From NCBI RefSeq assembly GCF_024331145.1, contig NZ_JANDJO010000006.1, forward strand, positions 62,001-126,000: a stretch of DNA of 64,000 bases, in the 5' to 3' direction. The notes beneath the pieces were generated by a model that ran no database searches, was not told the DNA's origin, and saw nothing but the letters and a program-made list of their open reading frames with translations. Each line of letters begins with the position of its first letter. Position 1 is the first letter of the stretch. The position numbers and the translations under genes are program-made. This stretch comes from Shimia sp. CNT1-13L.2 (GTDB lineage Bacteria > Pseudomonadota > Alphaproteobacteria > Rhodobacterales > Rhodobacteraceae). Positions 36,039 to 43,837 of the stretch are shown here, one piece after another.

Positions 36039-36623
36039 TCAGGCGTCGAGTTCGGCGTCCCAGTAGAGAAAGTCGAGCCAGCTTTCGTGCAGGTAATTCG
36101 GCGGAAACCGGCGCCCCATGTTGCGCAGTTCTTCTGAACTTGGCTGGCGCGGCGCCTTGTACAGGCGCATTCCGGCCCGTCGCAGCGATTTTGATCCCTT
36201 CCTGAGATTACACGGGCTACAGGCCGCCACCACGTTTTCCCAGCTTGTCACGCCACCTGCCGCGCGGGGCACCACGTGGTCAAAGGTCAGATCGCCCTTG
36301 CTGCCGCAGTATTGGCAGCGGAATTCATCCCTCAGAAATAAATTAAAGCGCGTGAAGGCCACGCGCTTTTGAGGTCGAACATAATCTTTGAGGACAACGA
36401 CAGAGGGAATGCGAATTTCCGTGGAAGGACTTCGGACCACTTGGTCATATTCGGCGACGATATCCACCCTGTCCATGAACGCCGCCTTGACCGCATCCTG
36501 CCAGGGCCAGAGGGACAGCGGATAGTAGGATAGTGGCCTGTAATCCGCATTCAAAACCAAAGCCGGGTGGTTACGTGCCCCGGCGGGTGCCCTTACAAAT
36601 TCTGTCCTGAAATCGCCATCCAT
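36039..36623 (-). CDS. HNH endonuclease family protein
   Basis: 194 residues from the ATG at 36623. The zinc-stabilised HNH core is complete: C103xxC106 (FRCQYCGSKG), H116 (TFDHVVPRAAGG), Asn130 and C135xxC138 (AACSPCNLRKG). The N-terminal part (VLNADYRPLSYYPLSLWPWQ) is shared with chromosomal HNH proteins of many alphaproteobacteria that are not linked to restriction systems. No methylase or phage gene is nearby, so a housekeeping DNA-processing role is likelier than restriction. The promoter region carries AT-rich boxes resembling NrdR sites. Confidence 0.9.
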   Translation of the reverse strand: MDGDFRTEFVRAPAGARNHPALVLNADYRPLSYYPLSLWPWQDAVKAAFMDRVDIVAEYDQVVRSPSTEIRIPSVVVLKDYVRPQKRVAFTRFNLFLRDEFRCQYCGSKGDLTFDHVVPRAAGGVTSWENVVAACSPCNLRKGSKSLRRAGMRLYKAPRQPSSEELRNMGRRFPPNYLHESWLDFLYWDAELDA

Positions 36624-36697
36624 GGTTCGAGTCGTCCTTCGCCTCGTCTGCCTGTTGTTGAAGCATCGAGGCGGACGCACCCGCCCCAGCCTTATAC

Positions 36698-36746
36698 CCA
36701 CTATATATCGTAGCCGCTTTCTGGCAAGCCTCACGATATATGTGAC
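36698..36746 (-). promoter_or_regulatory. Pair of NrdR-like boxes upstream of the HNH gene
   Basis: CCACTATATATCGTAG (36698-36713) resembles the NrdR consensus ACACWATATATWGTGT. TCACGATATATGTGA (36731-36745) resembles it less well, and the AT cores are 33 bases apart, near three helical turns. They lie 75-123 bases upstream of the HNH start. The match is suggestive, weaker than at nrdJ. Confidence 0.35.
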
Positions 36747-36810
36747 CACACATAAAGGGCTAGTTTGATTCCGTGACGCCCATATGACAGGCAGTCCTAC
36801 ACACGCAGAC

Positions 36811-36840
36811 AAAAAGGCCGGTCCTGCAGGACCGGCCAAA
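36811..36840 (-). terminator. Rho-independent terminator of the outer-membrane barrel gene
   Basis: GGCCGGTCC (36816-36824) / GGACCGGCC (36829-36837) with loop TGCA. Read on the minus strand it is followed by TTTTT. It lies 29 bases past the stop. Confidence 0.88.
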
Positions 36841-36868
36841 TTAGAAATCACCGTCTGCCTTCAGGGCA

Positions 36869-38515
36869 TTACCAGAACTTCAGGCCCCGGCCATCGAAGG
36901 TTTTGGAAAGGGCGATGGTAAAGCGCGTATCGTCCTGGGCAATCATCGAACCGATGCCCTGACGACCAACGGCATTGGTCGCGCTGGCATCAATGCTGAA
37001 ACCGGACTTGCCGATGTTGTAGCGCAGCCCCGCCGCCCAGGTGGCCGTATCGCCATCAAGACCAACCGGCGTCGCCTCGGCGATCAGCTCAAGATTTTCG
37101 CTCACCTGATAGTTCACACCAAGGCCAAGACCCGCCATTTCGATGTTGCCAAACGCCCCCAGCTTGGGCGCAACCGTAAACACGAAACGATCACTCGATT
37201 TATAGCTCGCCATCGCGTCAACGTAGAACACGCCGACACCACCAACCAGCGGCTCTTTGTGACGACCAAACAGCATACGCCCGCTGAGCGAGAACGCATC
37301 GCCGTTGTTCTGATCCATGAAGCGCAGCTTCGGACCGATCATGTAACGCACTTCGGTGGTTGGCACGAGGGCCGCAGGCGCGGACGGGCTGTCCGAATAT
37401 TTTTCGACAAACAGCTGGATTTCGCCATCCTGATCGGGGCTGAACGAGATCCCGACACCGCTGTTGCTGTCGCTGCCGCCCCAAACGGTGGCACGTACCA
37501 TGCCCGGATCAAGAACATCGGCGCTGCCGAGGGTAAACCCGTCATATTGCAGGTTGGCCTGTCTGCGGGTCACGGGCGCGGGCTGACCACGATAGCTGAT
37601 CGGGAGGTTTGCACCTGGGGTATAGACAAGGCGAAGACCGGCAAGGATATCATCCCCATCCGGCCAGTGCGTCAGAACGCTTGTTGCAGGCGTAAGCCCT
37701 GCGCCGTTCGTTACAAAGGCCTCAAGTGCGACTTTCGGGGTCACGTTGTAGCGGCCACCAATGGTTAGAACCGTATCTTTGGTATAGGCCGCAGTGCTAT
37801 CCACATTGTTTGCACCGCTCACTGCAGTCTCGGCAGAAGCAAAGAACGCCAGCCGTTCGGACGGTTTGTAGCTTGCGCCCAAACCAATGCTGCCAACGGT
37901 GCCGTAGTAAGGCTGACCGCCAACCGTGTTGGGGAAGAAGGAAACCCCGGGTGTGATGTGGAATTCAAGCTGTTGCGAAGCCTTGATGGTGATCGGTGCC
38001 TTGAGCGCGCCGATCAGCACATGTTCGTTACGGCCGCCATAAAGCGGGCCTTCCAGTGCAAAGAGGTTTTCAACCGAGGCCAGCGCCGCCATCGAAACGC
38101 GGCTGCCCTTGTAAACCTGATACTTGGCCCAAAGCGCGCCGGTGTGCATCTTGATATCCGGGAAAGCGCCGCTGATCGGGCTGATCGTCGGATCCTGATA
38201 GGTTTGCAGGTCGAAACCAAAGGTCAGACGGTCGGTGGGCGAATAGCTACCACCACCAAAGTAAAGCTGGTTGCCGGTGCCGGAACCCTTGCTGGGATCG
38301 GTCTGCATGGTGCCAACCGAAAGCTCGACCGTCCCCGCAGGGTTCATATTCGCGGTCTCGAGCGAGATCAGGCGGGTGGGATGGTTGTGCAGGGGAACCG
38401 TGCTGCTTTCAGCGACGGCCGCAGAAGCACCGGAGACGAAAGCAGCGGCCACGGCTGCCGCGAAAGTTGCGTTGCGTCGGGGAGATTTATGGGTCTTGGC
38501 GCTACGGCAATGCAC
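36869..38515 (-). CDS. Predicted outer-membrane beta-barrel protein of unknown function
   Basis: 548 residues if translation starts at the GTG at 38515, which has GGAG seven bases upstream; an ATG at 38557 without a ribosome-binding site would add 14 residues. A signal sequence (NATFAAAVAAAFVSGASAAV) is followed by many alternating amphipathic strands rich in Gly, Tyr and Thr with short turns (SYSPTDRLTFGFDLQTYQD, GASYKPSERLAFFASAETA, GRYNVTPKVALEAFVTNGAG). The chain ends in LKFW; an aromatic last residue is a usual signal for barrel assembly. No plug or porin signature is recognised; the role may be transport or a structural surface protein. Single gene with its own terminator. Confidence 0.75.
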   Translation of the reverse strand: MHCRSAKTHKSPRRNATFAAAVAAAFVSGASAAVAESSTVPLHNHPTRLISLETANMNPAGTVELSVGTMQTDPSKGSGTGNQLYFGGGSYSPTDRLTFGFDLQTYQDPTISPISGAFPDIKMHTGALWAKYQVYKGSRVSMAALASVENLFALEGPLYGGRNEHVLIGALKAPITIKASQQLEFHITPGVSFFPNTVGGQPYYGTVGSIGLGASYKPSERLAFFASAETAVSGANNVDSTAAYTKDTVLTIGGRYNVTPKVALEAFVTNGAGLTPATSVLTHWPDGDDILAGLRLVYTPGANLPISYRGQPAPVTRRQANLQYDGFTLGSADVLDPGMVRATVWGGSDSNSGVGISFSPDQDGEIQLFVEKYSDSPSAPAALVPTTEVRYMIGPKLRFMDQNNGDAFSLSGRMLFGRHKEPLVGGVGVFYVDAMASYKSSDRFVFTVAPKLGAFGNIEMAGLGLGVNYQVSENLELIAEATPVGLDGDTATWAAGLRYNIGKSGFSIDASATNAVGRQGIGSMIAQDDTRFTIALSKTFDGRGLKFW

Positions 38516-38593
38516 GGGCGGGCTCCAATGTTTTGAATTCCTAGGGCTATCCCCCATCTATAGGCGGTCGCCCCGAATTGCGGAAAGGCTTTT

Positions 38594-38622
38594 TCAAAAA
38601 TGCCGCCCTTGGGGGGCGGCAT
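38594..38622 (-). terminator. Rho-independent terminator of esterase-alkA operon
   Basis: ATGCCGCCC (38600-38608) / GGGCGGCAT (38614-38622). On the minus strand the stem is followed by a TTTTT tract, 28 bases past the esterase stop. Confidence 0.82.
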
Positions 38623-38650
38623 GGGTGTTATTTATGCAGAAATGTCACGC

Positions 38651-39316
38651 TCAGAAGCCAAGCTTGTCGCGCATGAAGGCAAGCGCCACCGAAAGACCAT
38701 CCGGCGCGATACCGTGGCCGGTGCCTTTCATGATATGGGCATAGACATCCGTCCACCCTGCCCCTTGCAACGCTTCCGCAGCTTCCGGCAGCGACTGCAC
38801 GGGTACCACGTCATCTGCATCGCCATGCACCAGCAGAACCGGTGGCTTGCTGACCACCTCGTCGGCAAGCAACTCGGGCGCAAGCAGACGGCCCGAGAAG
38901 GCCACGATCCCTGCCACCTCGTCTTCGCGGCGCGGGGCCACATGCAGGCTCATCATCGTGCCCTGGCTAAAGCCGAACAACACAACCTGTTCCGGCAGGA
39001 CATCCTCGTCCACCATCACCGCATCAAGAAAGGCGTTGAGATCATCCACCGCGGCCTGCATGCCCCGCATGGATTCCTCTTCGGACGAGCCGTCGATCCA
39101 CGGGATCGGGAACCACTGGTACCCAAACGGCGCCCCTGCGCAGCTTTCGGGCGCATCGGGCGCAAGGAAAAGCGTATCGGGCATGTGATCCGACAAGGGA
39201 TCGGCCAGGCCAAGAAGGTCTGCCCCGTTCGCACCGTAGCCGTGCAGGAAAATCACCACCGAACGGGTGGTGCCGGATTTCGGCTCTTTGCGGCCGGTGG
39301 TCAAAACGCGTGTCAT
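38651..39316 (-). CDS. Alpha/beta-hydrolase, carboxylesterase/phospholipase family
   Basis: 221 residues from the ATG at 39316, preceded by GGAAGG. Oxyanion-loop motif VVIFLHGYGANGADLL at the N-terminus, nucleophile elbow GFSQGTMMSL (Ser), Asp in LLVHGDADDVVP and catalytic His in GTGHGIAPD. This is the pattern of the Abhydrolase_2 family (EstB/YpfH-type, acyl-protein-thioesterase-like). It is cytosolic, with no signal peptide. It overlaps the alkA-like gene by 4 bases. The physiological ester is unknown. Confidence 0.9.
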   Translation of the reverse strand: MTRVLTTGRKEPKSGTTRSVVIFLHGYGANGADLLGLADPLSDHMPDTLFLAPDAPESCAGAPFGYQWFPIPWIDGSSEEESMRGMQAAVDDLNAFLDAVMVDEDVLPEQVVLFGFSQGTMMSLHVAPRREDEVAGIVAFSGRLLAPELLADEVVSKPPVLLVHGDADDVVPVQSLPEAAEALQGAGWTDVYAHIMKGTGHGIAPDGLSVALAFMRDKLGF

Positions 39317-39945
39317 CGGATTCCTTCCCTGTCCTTTGCAACACGGTAGTAGGCCCATAACAGCCGCGCCGCAACCGATCGCCATGGCGCCCAGTCTTCG
39401 GCCATTTGCCGCAGGTCGCGTTCCTTCGGGCGGGCCTCAAGATCAAACAGGATGCGCGCCGCTTCCTGCAAGGCAAGATCACCGGGGGCAAACACATCCG
39501 CCCGCCCCAGCGAAAACATCGCATAGATCTCGGCGGTCCATACGCCAATGCCACTGACTTCGGTCAGCGTCGCGATCACCTCATCCGTCGGGGCATCACG
39601 CAGGGCGGCATAGTTGATCCGCGCCTCGGCCAGCGCCCGGGCATAGCGCACCTTCTGGCGGCTGAGACCAAGTGCGCGCAGGTCTTCGTCACTGGCCCAC
39701 ATGATCTTGCGCGGCCCGGTCATCCGTGCGTCTTTCAGGCGCGTCCAGATCGCATTGGCAGAAGCGACGCTGACCTGCTGGCTGACAATGGCGCTCAGAA
39801 GCTGGGCAAACCCGTCCGGACGCAGACGCAAAGGCAGTGGCCCCGTCTGTTCAAGCGCCCTGGCAAAGCGCGCATCCTGCGCTGCCAGCCACGCCGCACC
39901 TTCCGCCACGCAATCGGACGTTTCGATTATCCTGCCAACCGCCAC
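39313..39945 (-). CDS. DNA-3-methyladenine glycosylase (AlkA family)
   Basis: 210 residues of the HhH-GPD superfamily. The N-terminal segment FAQLLSAIVSQQVSVASANA fits this family, the helix-hairpin-helix is EVSGIGVWTAEIYAM, and the catalytic Asp lies in FAPGDLALQ. It removes alkylated purines from DNA to start base excision repair. The length is that of the short bacterial AlkA type without the N-terminal E. coli subdomain. First gene of a two-gene unit with the esterase (ATGA overlap), which may reflect shared transcription only. Confidence 0.92.
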   Translation of the reverse strand: MAVGRIIETSDCVAEGAAWLAAQDARFARALEQTGPLPLRLRPDGFAQLLSAIVSQQVSVASANAIWTRLKDARMTGPRKIMWASDEDLRALGLSRQKVRYARALAEARINYAALRDAPTDEVIATLTEVSGIGVWTAEIYAMFSLGRADVFAPGDLALQEAARILFDLEARPKERDLRQMAEDWAPWRSVAARLLWAYYRVAKDREGIR

Positions 39946-40038
39946 CCTGTTTCCCCTTCACGGCTTCATGATCTTATTGCATCAAATGATGTCCACAGGT
40001 GCTGGACCTCTCATTCTTAACAAGATAACGCTTGCTGC

Positions 40039-41265
40039 ATGACCCAAGCCACCGACATTTCGTCCACCGTAGATGACAGCCGCGCCAAACGCACGGTGAT
40101 TATCCTCGTCCTCGCACAGGCCTTCCTGGGCGCCCAGATGCCGATGATCTTTACCATCGGGGGGCTGGCCGGACAGTCGCTGGCCACCAACGTCTGCTTT
40201 GCAACGCTTCCGATCTCCCTGATCGTGGTGGGCTCGATGCTCTCGGCGACACCGCTTTCTGCCATCATGCAGCGCTTTGGCCGTCGCGTCGGCTTTATGG
40301 TCGGTTCTGCCGGCGGCGCAATCGGTGGGGCAATCGGGGCTTACGGGCTCTACCTCAACAACTTTACCATCTTCCTGGTCGGCAGTTTCCTGACCGGTAT
40401 CTACATGAGCGCGCAGGGGTTTTATCGCTTTGCCGCCGCCGACACGGCCTCTGACGCTTTCCGTCCCAAGGCGATTTCCTACGTGATGGCTGGCGGTCTG
40501 GCCTCGGCCATCATCGGTCCGCAACTGGTCAAGGTCACCTCGCAGTCGATGGTGATCCCCTTCCTTGGCACCTACCTTGCGGTGATTGCGATCAACGTGG
40601 TGGGCTCGGCGCTGTTCCTGTTCATCAACATTCCGAAACCGGAAGCGCCCAAGGACGACGCCCCCAAGGGACGCACCCGCTGGCAGTTGATCACCACGCC
40701 ACGCATCGCAGTGGCCGTGATCTGCGCCATGGTCAGCTATGCCCTGATGAACCTCGTGATGACCTCGACCCCGCTGGCTGTTGTCGGTTGCGGTTTTGAA
40801 CAGAACTCGGCCGCCGATGTCGTCACGGCCCACGTTCTGGCGATGTTTGCGCCCTCGTTCTTTACCGGCCACCTGATCGCACGTTTCGGCGTGGAAAAGA
40901 TCGTGGCTGCAGGTCTCGTGATCCTTGCCGGCGCAGGGGCGGTTGCCCTTCAGGGCGTCGAACTCGAAAACTTCTTTATCGCGCTGATCCTGCTCGGCGT
41001 GGGCTGGAACTTTGGCTTCATCGGCGCGACCACCATGCTTGCCGGCGCGCACGAGCCACACGAGCGCGGACGGATGCAGGGCTTGAACGATCTCCTGGTC
41101 TTTGGCGGTGTGACGGTGGCTTCGCTGGCCTCGGGTGGGCTGATGAACTGTTCCGGCGGCAATCCGGTGGATGGCTGGATGTCGGTCAACCTCGCGATGG
41201 CCCCCTTCCTGATGCTGGCCGGTGGCGCGCTGATCTGGCTGACATTGCGCCCGGCCGAGGAGTAA
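40039..41265 (+). CDS. Major facilitator superfamily transporter
   Basis: 408 residues with twelve predicted helices in two six-helix halves, separated by a charged loop (EAPKDDAPKGRTR, about residues 203-215). The loop after helix 2 reads QRFGRRVGFMVGS, the MFS motif A region. The helix pattern and charge distribution resemble YfkL/drug-type exporters, but the substrate cannot be inferred. The gene stands alone, divergent from alkA, and ends beside two-hairpin element C. Confidence 0.9.
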   Translation: MTQATDISSTVDDSRAKRTVIILVLAQAFLGAQMPMIFTIGGLAGQSLATNVCFATLPISLIVVGSMLSATPLSAIMQRFGRRVGFMVGSAGGAIGGAIGAYGLYLNNFTIFLVGSFLTGIYMSAQGFYRFAAADTASDAFRPKAISYVMAGGLASAIIGPQLVKVTSQSMVIPFLGTYLAVIAINVVGSALFLFINIPKPEAPKDDAPKGRTRWQLITTPRIAVAVICAMVSYALMNLVMTSTPLAVVGCGFEQNSAADVVTAHVLAMFAPSFFTGHLIARFGVEKIVAAGLVILAGAGAVALQGVELENFFIALILLGVGWNFGFIGATTMLAGAHEPHERGRMQGLNDLLVFGGVTVASLASGGLMNCSGGNPVDGWMSVNLAMAPFLMLAGGALIWLTLRPAEE

Positions 41266-41271
41266 GCGAGC

Positions 41272-41322
41272 CAGAGTTTTCTAGAAAACTCTGTTGTCGT
41301 GAAATCCTTCGAGAAGGATGTC
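41272..41322. repeat. Two-hairpin intergenic element, copy C
   Basis: The first hairpin is a perfect 22-base palindrome at 41272-41293 (CAGAGTTTT / AAAACTCTG around CTAG). The second is GAAATCCTT (41301-41309) / AAGGATGTC (41314-41322) with one mismatch and loop CGAG, adjoining the stop of the convergent gene. Layout as in copies A and B. Confidence 0.78.
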
Positions 41323-42096
41323 CTACCACCGCCCAGTCAGGGCACGGCGCATCAAACTGGATTTCCTGGCAAATTCGCTGATCGCAAGCTCTCCGCGTGC
41401 CACACGCTCGGGCGCGGCCGCAGCCTGTTTGAGAACCGCCGCCGTCTGCCAGCCGGACAACAGCGCCTGTCCTGCCATGCGGGACACCCTGCCCCGTTGC
41501 GCCCGTGCTGACTTGAGACGCACCAATGCCCCCTTTGCCAGCGCCGACACGGCCTCTGGCCGCCCGTCCACCAGCGGCACACGGCCGCGCGCTTCCAGTT
41601 CGGGAATGGCCCGCAGCCAGTTGGCGATCCCCGAGGCATAGGCGAAATCACGCACCACACCCTCGTCGGCCTCGCCAAGTGCCCGCGCAGCCACCAGCAG
41701 GAGATTGCCCGAGGTCTGGTCGATGAAGGCCTCGAAATGCGCGGCATCTTCGAACGGGTCGCGGTAGATGTCCCACCGGCGCGCCACAACCACCGCATCA
41801 AGCAGACGGGCCTCTTCGGCAGTGATCATCTCGGACAATGGTGTCACCACCTCGTGGCGACGCACCGCGCCACCCTCGGCAATCTCGTCCAGCGCATCCC
41901 GCCACCATTGCAGGCGCATCTCGGCAATCATGGTCTCCTGCGTCACCCAGGGCGCGCGCGCGACCTCGACATTGAAGGCAAAGATCGGAAACAGGACCTC
42001 ACGCGCACTGGGTTTGGCGGCCATCACCGCCAGAAACCGGTCCGGATCGCCCCGGTGGACGATCTCTGCGCAGGCGTTGAGGTCTTCTTCCTTCAT
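41323..42096 (-). CDS. Squalene/phytoene synthase family protein
   Basis: 257 residues from the ATG at 42096, overlapping the cimA stop by 4 bases. The prenyl-synthase fold is visible in FAFNVEVARAP and RLQWWRDALDEI, but the paired DxxD/E Mg2+ motifs are incomplete; the second one reads DQTSGNLLLVAARAL instead of a DxxxD motif. This resembles the NDUFAF6 (C8orf38) branch, which assists respiratory complex I assembly and makes no carotenoid. No carotenoid genes are adjacent. I favour the assembly-factor-like identity but cannot prove it. Confidence 0.78.
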   Translation of the reverse strand: MKEEDLNACAEIVHRGDPDRFLAVMAAKPSAREVLFPIFAFNVEVARAPWVTQETMIAEMRLQWWRDALDEIAEGGAVRRHEVVTPLSEMITAEEARLLDAVVVARRWDIYRDPFEDAAHFEAFIDQTSGNLLLVAARALGEADEGVVRDFAYASGIANWLRAIPELEARGRVPLVDGRPEAVSALAKGALVRLKSARAQRGRVSRMAGQALLSGWQTAAVLKQAAAAPERVARGELAISEFARKSSLMRRALTGRW

Positions 42097-43724
42097 TGCG
42101 CGGCCACCATCCGGTTGTGCACAAGTTTCCAGTTGATCGCGTCTTCCAGCGCCTGGAACGAGGCATCGATGATATTGGCCGAGACACCAACCGTCGACCA
42201 CCGCCGCCCGGCCTCGTCCTCGAAGTCGATGATCACGCGGGTCACCGCCTCTATGCCGCCATTGGTGATGCGCACCTTGAAGTCGACAAGCTTCACGCCG
42301 TCGATTTCGGCCTGATAAGCGCCAAGGTCCATCTTGAGCGCCTGCCAGAGCGCATTGACCGGCCCCTTGTCGTGCAACTCGTCGGCGTTTTCGTTCTTGA
42401 AGTAGCTGGTGGTCTGTTTACCGCCCGTCAGTTGAACCGTCACAACCGCCTCGGATTCCACGACAATATGCCCCCGCGCATTGCGGCGGCGTTCGGAAAT
42501 CACGCGATAGCGCTCTACGTCAAAAAAGGTTTCCCGCAGCCCCAGTTCATCCCGCGCCAAGAGTTCGAAACTCGCCTGCGCACTGTCATAGCTGTAGCCT
42601 TCCGCCTCGCGCTCCTTGATGCGGTTGAGGATACGCCCCAATGCGCCGTTGCCCTTTTCGACCGCCAGACCGGCATCAGCAAGCCGCTTGCGCAGGTTCG
42701 ACTGTCCGGCCTGGTTCGACATGGGTATGACCCGCTCATTGCCCACCACCGACGGCTCGATGTGTTCATAGGTGCTTGGGTCTTTCAGGATCGCGCTGGC
42801 GTGCAGACCCGCCTTGTGGGCAAAGGCCGAGGCCCCCACATAGGCCGCCTGTTTCATCGGCACCCGGTTCAGGATGTCATCCAGAAGACGGCTGGCGCGG
42901 GTCAGCCCTTCCAGCGCCGACATGCTGACACCGATGTCGTATTTGCTTGCGTAGGGCTCCTTGAGCAGCAAGGTCGGGATCAGGGTCGTCAGGTTGGCAT
43001 TGCCACAGCGTTCGCCAAGCCCGTTGAGCGTGCCCTGCACCTGCCGCGCCCCTGCGTCGATGGCGGCGAGAGAGTTGGCCACCGCGTGTTCGGTGTCATT
43101 GTGGGTGTGGATGCCCAGATGATCACCGGGAATGCCCGCCGCGATCACCGCCTTGGTGATCTCATAGACCTCGCGCGGCAGGGCACCACCGTTGGTGTCA
43201 CACAGCACGATCCAACGTGCACCGGCCTCATACGCCGCTTTTACGGCCTCCAGCGCGTAGTCGGGGTTCGACTTGTAGCCATCAAAGAAATGCTCGGCGT
43301 CAAACAGGGCCTCGCGTCCCTGCGCCACCAGATATTCCATTGTACGGCGGATGTTTACGGTGTTTTCCTCAAGCGTGATGCCAAGCGCGGTATCGACGTG
43401 GAAATCATGGGTCTTGCCGACAAGACACACCGCAGGCGCGCCCGCGTTCATGACGGCGGCCAGCACATCGTCATTCTCGGCCGACATGCCCGCCCGCTTG
43501 GTCATGCCAAAGGCGGTGAAGGTGGCCTTCATCTTTGGCCGGGTCTCGAAGAACTCGCTGTCGGTCGGATTGGCACCGGGCCAGCCGCCCTCGACATAGT
43601 CCACGCCCAACTCGTCCAGAACCGCCGCGATCTGCGCCTTTTCGGGGGTCGAGAACTGAACCCCTTGCGTCTGCTGCCCATCCCGCAGGGTGGTGTCGTA
43701 GAGATAAAGACGTTCTTTGGTCAT
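42093..43724 (-). CDS. cimA: (R)-citramalate synthase
   Basis: 543 residues. N-terminal HMGL/IPMS TIM barrel with the signature YLYDTTLRDGQQTQGV at the start and the metal-binding GIHTHNDTEHAVAN, which is followed by LNGLGERCGNANL. After residue about 400 comes the LeuA-type allosteric dimer domain (VTVQLTGGKQTTSYF). It condenses pyruvate and acetyl-CoA to citramalate, opening the threonine-independent route to isoleucine; the length and motif wording fit CimA better than 2-isopropylmalate synthase. It sits between cysS and the phytoene-synthase-like gene and is preceded by a structured leader. Confidence 0.92.
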   Translation of the reverse strand: MTKERLYLYDTTLRDGQQTQGVQFSTPEKAQIAAVLDELGVDYVEGGWPGANPTDSEFFETRPKMKATFTAFGMTKRAGMSAENDDVLAAVMNAGAPAVCLVGKTHDFHVDTALGITLEENTVNIRRTMEYLVAQGREALFDAEHFFDGYKSNPDYALEAVKAAYEAGARWIVLCDTNGGALPREVYEITKAVIAAGIPGDHLGIHTHNDTEHAVANSLAAIDAGARQVQGTLNGLGERCGNANLTTLIPTLLLKEPYASKYDIGVSMSALEGLTRASRLLDDILNRVPMKQAAYVGASAFAHKAGLHASAILKDPSTYEHIEPSVVGNERVIPMSNQAGQSNLRKRLADAGLAVEKGNGALGRILNRIKEREAEGYSYDSAQASFELLARDELGLRETFFDVERYRVISERRRNARGHIVVESEAVVTVQLTGGKQTTSYFKNENADELHDKGPVNALWQALKMDLGAYQAEIDGVKLVDFKVRITNGGIEAVTRVIIDFEDEAGRRWSTVGVSANIIDASFQALEDAINWKLVHNRMVAAQ

Positions 43725-43837
43725 TGGTCCTGCTCCTTGCCCGTAGCACTTGCGGCACGGGCAGCGCCCGTCCGCCCCCCCGGGCGGGCGCTACACGCCC
43801 CCCCGCGGACGGGCACAGCCCTTTTGTTCTTTTGCAT
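43721..43837 (-). CDS. Small ORF bridging cysS and cimA (38 codons)
   Basis: Starts in the cysS stop (TGATG) and stops in the cimA start (ATGA), so it would couple the two by termination-reinitiation. The peptide begins [13 protein letters not shown] and is Arg/Ala/Gly-rich. No homologue is recognised and no branched-chain amino acid run is present, so it is not a classical attenuator peptide. The overlaps may be coincidental. Confidence 0.3.
   Translation of the reverse strand: MQKNKRAVPVRGGACSARPGGRTGAARAASATGKEQDQ
43738..43814 (-). promoter_or_regulatory. Nested inverted repeats in the cimA leader
   Basis: Four related segments: TGCCCGT (43738-43744), ACGGGCA (43757-43763), GCCCGTCCGC (43766-43775) and GCGGACGGGC (43805-43814). 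Segments 1-2 and 3-4 pair perfectly, while 2-3 form a competing tight hairpin (ACGGGC-AGC-GCCCGT). The stem nearest cimA ends 13 bases before its ATG and close to GGAG. Confidence 0.5.

Noticed and set aside
36039-36623. HNH gene as part of a restriction or mobile element
   Set aside because: No methylase, integrase, phage or transposase gene is near, and the protein resembles conserved chromosomal HNH proteins.
41323-42096. Carotenoid biosynthesis gene (phytoene synthase)
   Set aside because: The second metal motif is not intact and no crt genes are nearby; the sequence looks closer to the NDUFAF6-type assembly factor.
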